A DNA stretch of 64,000 nt from Oncomelania hupensis (Eukaryota; Mollusca; Gastropoda; Littorinimorpha; Pomatiopsidae). The notes under the pieces were generated by a model, which worked only from the letters and a program-made list of their open reading frames with translations, was not told the origin of the DNA and ran no database searches. Every line of letters starts with the position of its first letter. Positions within the stretch are counted from its first letter, which is position 1. Position numbers and translations under genes: made by a program. Location of the stretch: the NCBI GenBank assembly GCA_036898135.1, contig CM072519.1, forward strand, positions 43,402,839 through 43,466,838, given 5' to 3'. Shown in pieces: positions 56,903-64,000 of this stretch.

Positions 56903-57007
56903 TACATCAAAACAATACAGTATCTCAAATCTTCAAAACATAGGCTTACATTACGGCTAAGCAGTTTCTCTTAAACTGAGACCTTCAAGCACTCTGAAGT
57001 ATAATAA

Positions 57008-57412
<405 letters not shown>

Positions 57413-57415
<3 letters not shown>

Positions 57416-58990
57416 GGGAGGAAGGCCGGATTATCCTACGTCATTCGAGTTGCAGGCTGGTCCAGCGGCCATGGGCGTTCAAGGAAATTTGACTTGTAAG
57501 ATACATACTGCTATTCTGGCCCTGTATTAAAAAAAATTTATAAGCCCGGTCCATCAGAATTTTGATCTATTTTGTACGACAACATGCGCCTTCTTATTTC
57601 TGATTGGATTAATCCAGGTTAATCCAGGATGCCTGGTTACCTGGCAAAGCAAGTTATCCACTTGCAAAGGGCAGCATCATTCGCTATCTGTGTACAACTG
57701 AACATAAAGCATCGGTTCTCCGGTCCAAAGCATGCTAAAAGCAATACTCTGATGCTTAGTTAGTGTATTAAATAGATGAGCCTTTATTGCTTTGACTGCC
57801 TAAATGGTCTATAACCTTGGCAGTTTGAAATAACACAAATTACTGCGGCTGAGTCTTTATAAACCTTTCCAAACGGTTCAAACATTAGTAGGCTTAAATT
57901 GCTAAGTAATCTTTGGAAAGAGTTCAGCATTCAGATGTTAGATCTAGTATAACTGACACAATACTCCGAATACGTCATAAATCTCAAAAAGAGTGCGTCA
58001 TAATTATGCAAATTTGGCCTCATTCAGGAATGTGAGACAAAAGAACTATAGGCTACATTCATACCTACATACAATGAGTTTGTTAATAGACGCAGGTAGC
58101 AGGTTGAATATTAGGCCTAAGGTTACGTGTACACACGACTATCGAGGTTGTGTATAAGTCATAGCCTACGAGCGACTTTTTGCGAAGTCTAATGGTTTCG
58201 TGGTTGACGACCCTACTGATTGTACCATACACACTAGGTACACCCCCCCCCACCCCCTCTTCTCCCCTTCTTTATCACCAAATCTTGCGAGAGAGTGCGT
58301 GCGATTTGTGATCAGCTTGTGTGGACATAAGTGTTATGTAGTATGCTTATGTTAATAAAAAAATGGATGTGTTTTTTTTTTTGTTAAATGTTTATAATGT
58401 TTCTTAGAAACGCGGAGTGTGAAATATTATATAACTTTTTATTTTGTAATATATGTAATATGTATTTTCTATTGGCCATTTTTTATTATTTTTATGATTT
58501 TTATGGTTATTCTACATGTATGTTTTTTTTATTCGAGTCTGCCAACGAAATAATATACCACCATTGAGGCTTTCCACAGTGCTCACCCTCACGTGCTGTT
58601 TGGCGCGCCTCCATGGCCGAGTCCCAAAATAGCGCCATTGACGTCAAGGGTTGCCGGCTTAGCTGTAGAGATCCCTTATTCTGGCCCGTGTGAGTGGACC
58701 AACGCGGAGACTCTTTCGACGTCACAGACCCACATCAAGAGCAGTGTACTGTGGGGTCCCTGGGAAAAAACACGAGTGCTCCGCACACACAACGTGAAAG
58801 GCTTTGGTGATCCGTGCAAAGAAGGGGCTCGTCGTTGTAAGCCATTGTGTACCCTGCCATTCATGTATAGAGGGCTACGTACTAGGCCACAACGAAAATA
58901 GATTGTATTTCAAGTTGCTAGTATCCTAACGATTATAATTTGTTTTGTAAGACGCTAGATCAAATGTAATAAGGCAAAATTGATTGTGTC
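57413..58990. other. Spacer with a CpG-richer segment at 58580-58900
   Basis: The 58580-58900 segment has many CpGs and CRE-like TGACGTCA half sites. A 102-codon plus frame (58593-58901) crosses it, but nothing supports splicing or homology. The remainder is AT-rich. Confidence 0.4.
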
Positions 58991-59079
58991 TAATCCTCAC
59001 GTAGGCCATGGATTCTATGTTCCTGTCTCTGCTTGCTTGTCTGTCTGTCTGTCTGTCTCTCTCCCCTCCCACTTCCCCC

Positions 59080-59097
59080 CTCTCTTCTCTCTCTCTT

Positions 59098-59147
<50 letters not shown>

Positions 59148-59160
59148 CCTCTCTCTCTCT
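59080..59160 (+). repeat. (CT)n microsatellite
   Basis: CT tract directly upstream of a LINE fragment. Confidence 0.85.
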
Positions 59161-59164
59161 GGGA

Positions 59165-60660
59165 GCATGTTCGGAATCTTATGGGAGACAAGAAGGCTGA
59201 CACCAGTAATAAAATCGATATTAAAACTTGGCATAACCATTTTTTAGACTTTATTTATCGACCCTGATGTACATGTCAATCACACTGATGATTGTAATAC
59301 TAATGATGCTACTGACCACACATTAAATTCACGAGTTTTTGAAGAAGTACTTAACTCCATTAAAAGACTTAAATCTGGAAAGTCAGGAGGAATTGATTGT
59401 ATTTTATCTGAAATGTTAAAGGCAGGAAAACATATTCTGGTTGATTTATTTAATCACATTTCTGATTCAGGTAAATATCCAGGGCAATGGGCAAATGCAA
59501 ATATTGTTCCTATCAACAAAAAAGGTTCACACGAATGTCCTGATAATTATAGAGGCATATTACTACTTAGTAGGCTTACTATTAGGAAATGTTTCACAGC
59601 TATACTGAACAAGCGCCTGTATGGATGGCCAAAGGATGAAATAAGATTGCTGAAAATCAAGCGGGTTTTAGGAAACATTACTCAACGCTTGATCATGTTT
59701 TCATATTACATGCATAGCACAAAACTGTTTAAGTAAGAAAGGAAAAACATTATACGTTGCGTTTGTCGATTTCAAAAAGGCATTCGACTCCGTCAATCAC
59801 GGCAAACTTTTAGAAACACTACAAAAAGAAGGAATACATGGCAAGTTTTAATGTATTTTACTATCAATGTACAATTCGTTGAAATCATGAGTAAGAGTCA
59901 AAGAAGAGTTTTCTGATTTTTTTTTTTTTGGACTGTGCTATCAGGGCAGGGCTGTGTGTTAAGTCCTACGCTTTTTTCTGTGTTTATTAATCAGTTAGCC
60001 GAAAATATTAATGAATCAGGCCGCCATGGAATACAATTATTACCTGGTCTCATGGAACTTTTCATTTTGTTTTTTGCAGATGACATAACACTCATATCCT
60101 CAACACCTGCTGGTCTACAAAACCAGCTAAACAGTTTAAAAGACAGTTGTGTCAAGCTTAAATTGCAAGTTAATATTGAGAAAACTAAAATTATGGTATT
60201 TAGAAAAGGGGGATTTTTGTCCAAAATGAACAATAGCTTTTTGATGGTGTAAAAGTTGAAGTGGTTAATGAAAACTGCTATTTAGGTTATGTCTTTACGA
60301 CCATGCTTAGTTTTAAAATTGGTACAAACCATTTAATTCAAAAAGCAAAAAGATCAGTATTTAACCTATGTAGTGGGTTTTTTTTTCTTCAGAAATTGAA
60401 GATGTCTAAGGATAATTTAATAATAGATACTCTGAAACAGTCATTGATAAATATTGTATTTTTTTGCAAAAACGTTATTGAAGATGAACAACACTTTTTG
60501 TTTAATTGTCCTCTTTATGAGGATCTAAGGTCCCGCTTCTTAAGCAACCAACCAAGTAATGTTTCCAATCTCCTGTCATTAAACAATAGTAAAACGTTAC
60601 ACAACAGTTAGTAAGTATACATATCACGCCATTTGTAGAAAAAAAAACTTAGCTGAAGCT
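59165..60660 (+). mobile_element. Non-LTR LINE reverse transcriptase, frameshifted
   Basis: Segments in order: LKSGKSGGIDCILSEMLKAG, WANANIVPINKKGSHECPDN, LYVAFVDFKKAFDSVNHGK (near 59755), CVLSPTLFSVFINQLAENI, LFFADDITLISST, LVNIEKTK-like thumb and the final EDEQHFLFNCPLYEDL zinc-finger-like signature. Breaks occur near 59640, 59850 and 60230, and a stretch before 60470 seems deleted. The C-terminal signature is common in aquatic-animal LINEs. Clade uncertain. Confidence 0.83.
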
Positions 60661-61227
60661 ACTGGTGATACCTAGATATTTTTAATGTCCATTCTCATTA
60701 CCAAAAATGTTAACTAAATAACGCTTTTTGTTTGTCTTAATATAATCAAAATGTGTCCTCGTGATTTTTTTTCCTCAACTACTTATCGACAGATGTATGT
60801 GTGTGTGTGTGCGTGTATGCGTGTGGGTGTGGGTGTATGTGTGTGTGTGTACGAGTGATTGTGCAGCTGCTGTTGTTGTTGTTTCTTAAGTGGTAGGGAA
60901 AGTTAATCCGGTCCTTGTGAAATAGTGTTGCTTTGGTAGACACGAACGTTTTGTACAGTTCTGGTAGTATAGACTTTAAATATGATAGCGCGACTGTCCC
61001 TTCACCCACCGTACCACAAGCGTGTTCGCTTGTCCTCCAAGGTCTAACATAGTATTCCCTCCAACCGCGCGTACCCGTACCTCTCTGCCTAACCCTTTCC
61101 TACCCTCAATTCCTTAACTTTATTTTCTCGTTCCGCATTTTTTTTTTTTGCAAAGTGCGTCTTTAAGGTATAAGCTTTCTTAAAGGAGTTTCTTCTTGTA
61201 TAAAACGGCAGCGCCCTTTGTGCTTGA
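60661..61227. other. Spacer with a CA/GT microsatellite
   Basis: GT tract at 60793-60850. No supported coding sequence on the plus strand. It would be the 3' flank of the minus-strand exon at 61228. Confidence 0.5.
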
Positions 61228-61383
61228 TCAAATGTCAGTGACGTTCGCATTCTTCACGGTGACTCCCGTCTTAAAATCTTTCCACCCGAGAGGTTTTTCA
61301 TCCGAAATAGGCTGCAAAGAAGTACGCCGCCGTTCCATACAACGCAGCCGAGAGTCGCCGAGGCTTAACGCTTGTCTCTCACT
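61228..61383 (-). CDS. Probable terminal coding exon, product unknown
   Basis: Acceptor AACTTTGCAG at 61393-61384, then 51 sense codons to TGA (61230-61228). The peptide begins SERQALSLGDSRLRCMERRR and later reads KPLGWKDFKTGVTVKNANV. It is non-repetitive, with a normal amino-acid mix. The phase is assumed to be 0. Upstream exons should lie above 61400 and were not found; a frame at about 61830-61975 is not convincing. Confidence 0.4.
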   Translation of the reverse strand, partial: SERQALSLGDSRLRCMERRRTSLQPISDEKPLGWKDFKTGVTVKNANVTDI

Positions 61384-61699
61384 CTGCAAAGTTAACTATG
61401 TTATTCCATAATGCCTTCACGTACTTATCTTATTGCTTTGTTTATTGTTACTGTCTCAGTCAGTCAGGGTTAGGCTTAAGTTCTTAAGTGTTAGGCTTAA
61501 GTTCGGTTAATTGTATTTTATTGTTTTTACTCTGTATTGTATTTTATTGTGTAAAGCCATGTTTGGTTGTAAAACTGCCTTATTTTTGGGGTTGACCTTT
61601 GAATTCACTCTTAAATCTTCGTTTAGTGGATCTTCTGGATTCCCCCAGATATTTCTCAGTCAACCGAATCAGGATTCAATAATAATAACAATAATATTT

Positions 61700-61704
61700 T
61701 TTTA

Positions 61705-61767
<63 letters not shown>

Positions 61768-61823
61768 AAGAAGAAGAAGAAGAAGAAGAAGAAGAAGAAG
61801 AAGAAGAAGAAGAAGAAGAAGAA
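61700..61823 (+). repeat. (ATA)n then (AAG)n microsatellite
   Basis: About 11 AAT/ATA units then about 28 AAG units. Confidence 0.9.
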
Positions 61824-62930
61824 TCGTTAAACCGGTGGGACAAATTGGGACAAGTCCTGCACCGCTTTCCTGGACAAGGATTGATCATTTGTTCTTGCTT
61901 TTCACGTGCTACAGCGGCACAACTCTGTGCAATGCAGTACAGAACCTTATCAGCAAGATCTATTCTAAGACACATGGTTTGCCTTAATCCATGTTAATAT
62001 ATAATCCCCCTCCTAGCGGAAATCCTAACCGGATTTAGACACGAAGGGATATCCTCTACATTATTTTTTTTTAAAAACTAATTCCATGATCAATAACGCA
62101 TTAACTGTCATAATCATACATGTATAGCTGAGCGGTGTTAGATTATTTCAATGGCTGACTGTTTGTTTTCATTGAAGGAGACAGTGGCTGATTGGTTGAC
62201 TCGGTCTTATATGCACTGCGAATATCTTGGTAGTGTGTGTACGTGTGTGTGTGTGTCCAATATGGGTTCGGAGTACATGAGTACTTGCCTGTACTTCTTT
62301 TAACTTCTTGTGAATCAATGCAATGTCTTGCTGTTGAATAAAGTTGTATTCATCAGGTTAACTTTTAAGTTTATGAATGTGAACATTACTATAAAGCGCT
62401 TAGAAACAGCGGTGGTATGTAGTTATTAAGTGCCGGTACACCTGTACCAATATTAATGATACTATAGAAACATCTCAAAAATATGTTTGCGTGGAAACAA
62501 AACTAGATCTTGTTCCATTCATAGCCTACTGCTGTCTGGAAAAATAACTTATAATAAATGTAACCTTCCTCAACAATAAACACTAAAAGCTGTTTCCCGT
62601 CCTTAACAGTTTCAACTTCAATCAATCTGTTTATATATTGCTTTGTATTTCACACAAAGTTGTCCAGAGAAACTTACAAGGCGAGTCCGTAAACTGGATC
62701 TACCAGGCCTGCGTGCTGCTTGTCTCAGAAACAGGGCGCGTGCTCTAACCACTAAGCTTTTGTACCCTCCAGGGCGATACGTGCACGTCTTGGATAATGT
62801 TGAATATAAAACGCTTCCTCGCTGGCCAAATATAATCTATATTCTATTCCTTTGACTTATGTTTTCTATGTGTTCCATCTGTAGGTATAGAGTGACTTCA
62901 AAGGCTAGATTTGTGTGTGTGTGGGTGTGT
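61824..62930. other. Spacer, no gene supported
   Basis: Contains a tRNA-like A-box look-alike on the minus strand near 62735-62760 (GCTTAGTGGTTAGAGCACGC), possibly a SINE head. No B box was recognised. Confidence 0.4.
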
Positions 62931-62932
62931 AT

Positions 62933-63054
62933 ATCTATATATCTATATCTATATCTATATCTATATCTATATCTATATCTATATCTATATCTATATCTAT
63001 ATCTATATATATATCTATATCTATATTTATATCTATATCTATATCTAAATCTAC
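62933..63054 (+). repeat. (TATCTA)n hexanucleotide array
   Basis: About 19 units of TATCTA with a few substitutions, immediately before the GATA array. Confidence 0.9.
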
Positions 63055-63812
<758 letters not shown>

Positions 63813-63831
63813 TCTGTCCTTCCTTTTTTTT

Positions 63832-64000
63832 TTACCCCCGTTGGGGTGCCGGGGGTTTCAGTATAAATGGTATCCCCACTTTCTGGAAATTTAGTGCTTT
63901 AAATTCCCACTGTCGCTGTCTTTCTCATTTGCTCTTTCTCATTCCTGCTCTGTTCTATCAATCTGCTATACTATCTTCGTCTTCGCTAGACCAGTCTACC
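63832..64000 (+). mobile_element. 700-bp-family retroelement, runs off the window
   Basis: Starts at ACCCCCGTTGGGGTGCCGGG, the same start as the copy at 31191-31851, directly after the GATA array. The 3' end lies outside the window. Confidence 0.85.

Noticed and set aside
58593..58901. 102-codon plus-strand frame as a gene
   Set aside because: CpG-rich and interesting in composition, but without splice sites, recognisable motifs or a supported start context.
62735..62760. tRNA gene
   Set aside because: Only an A-box-like stretch is present. No cloverleaf or B box could be built around it.

Overview
The window looks like nuclear DNA of an invertebrate animal, most likely a marine mollusc. 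That is an inference: I see intron-split genes with GT-AG splice sites, a type II Golgi glycosyltransferase, TTAGGG-type telomeric motifs, BEL/Pao, RTE-, L2-, CR1/Rex-like, RNase H-type and L1/Tx1-like retroelements, hAT transposons, a tRNA-derived SINE and very dense CT, CA, GAT, ATT and GATA microsatellites. There are no operons, ribosome binding sites, CRISPR arrays or other prokaryotic features.

Layout. 0-1.9 kb: two copies of a dispersed repeat. 1.9-6.1 kb: a BEL/Pao gag-pol frame on the minus strand, cut off inside RNase H, with a 14-unit 30-bp minisatellite just upstream (6.28-6.70 kb). 7.2-18.5 kb: an eight-exon minus-strand gene of unknown function, assembled here from splice sites and matching phases (459 codons plus stop). 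Its introns hold microsatellites, an RTE fragment, a CR1/Rex-like LINE and a 700-bp-family repeat. 18.6-23 kb: the spacer between two divergent genes, with telomere-like foldback elements and two full-length copies of the 700-bp retroelement. 23.18-32.29 kb: a complete five-exon plus-strand GT31 beta-1,3-galactosyltransferase-like gene (430 aa). Its third intron carries a broken hAT transposase with a 5'-truncated LINE inside it. 33.07-35.5 kb: a convergent minus-strand gene for a 672-aa secreted acidic protein. 35.86-36.03 kb: a possible proline-rich terminal exon. 38.5-43.8 kb: an L2-like LINE split by a 3.5-kb hAT-type element that is itself full of nested repeats. 43.8-64 kb: mostly microsatellites and LINE or SINE fragments, one near-perfect 82-nt hairpin (56.8 kb), a plausible terminal coding exon (61.2 kb) and a GATA array of about 750 bp at the right end.

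The three best-supported host genes form a divergent pair (orphan gene and glycosyltransferase) followed by a convergent pair (glycosyltransferase and secreted protein). Nothing in the sequence links their functions.

The most unusual content is repeat biology. A roughly 700-bp non-autonomous retroelement family ends in the same terminal motif as an RNase H-type LINE in the window, and it includes insertions as short as 58-70 bp with 12-bp target-site duplications. A second family carries inverted flanks around a degenerate telomeric-repeat core and sits between CA/GT microsatellites.
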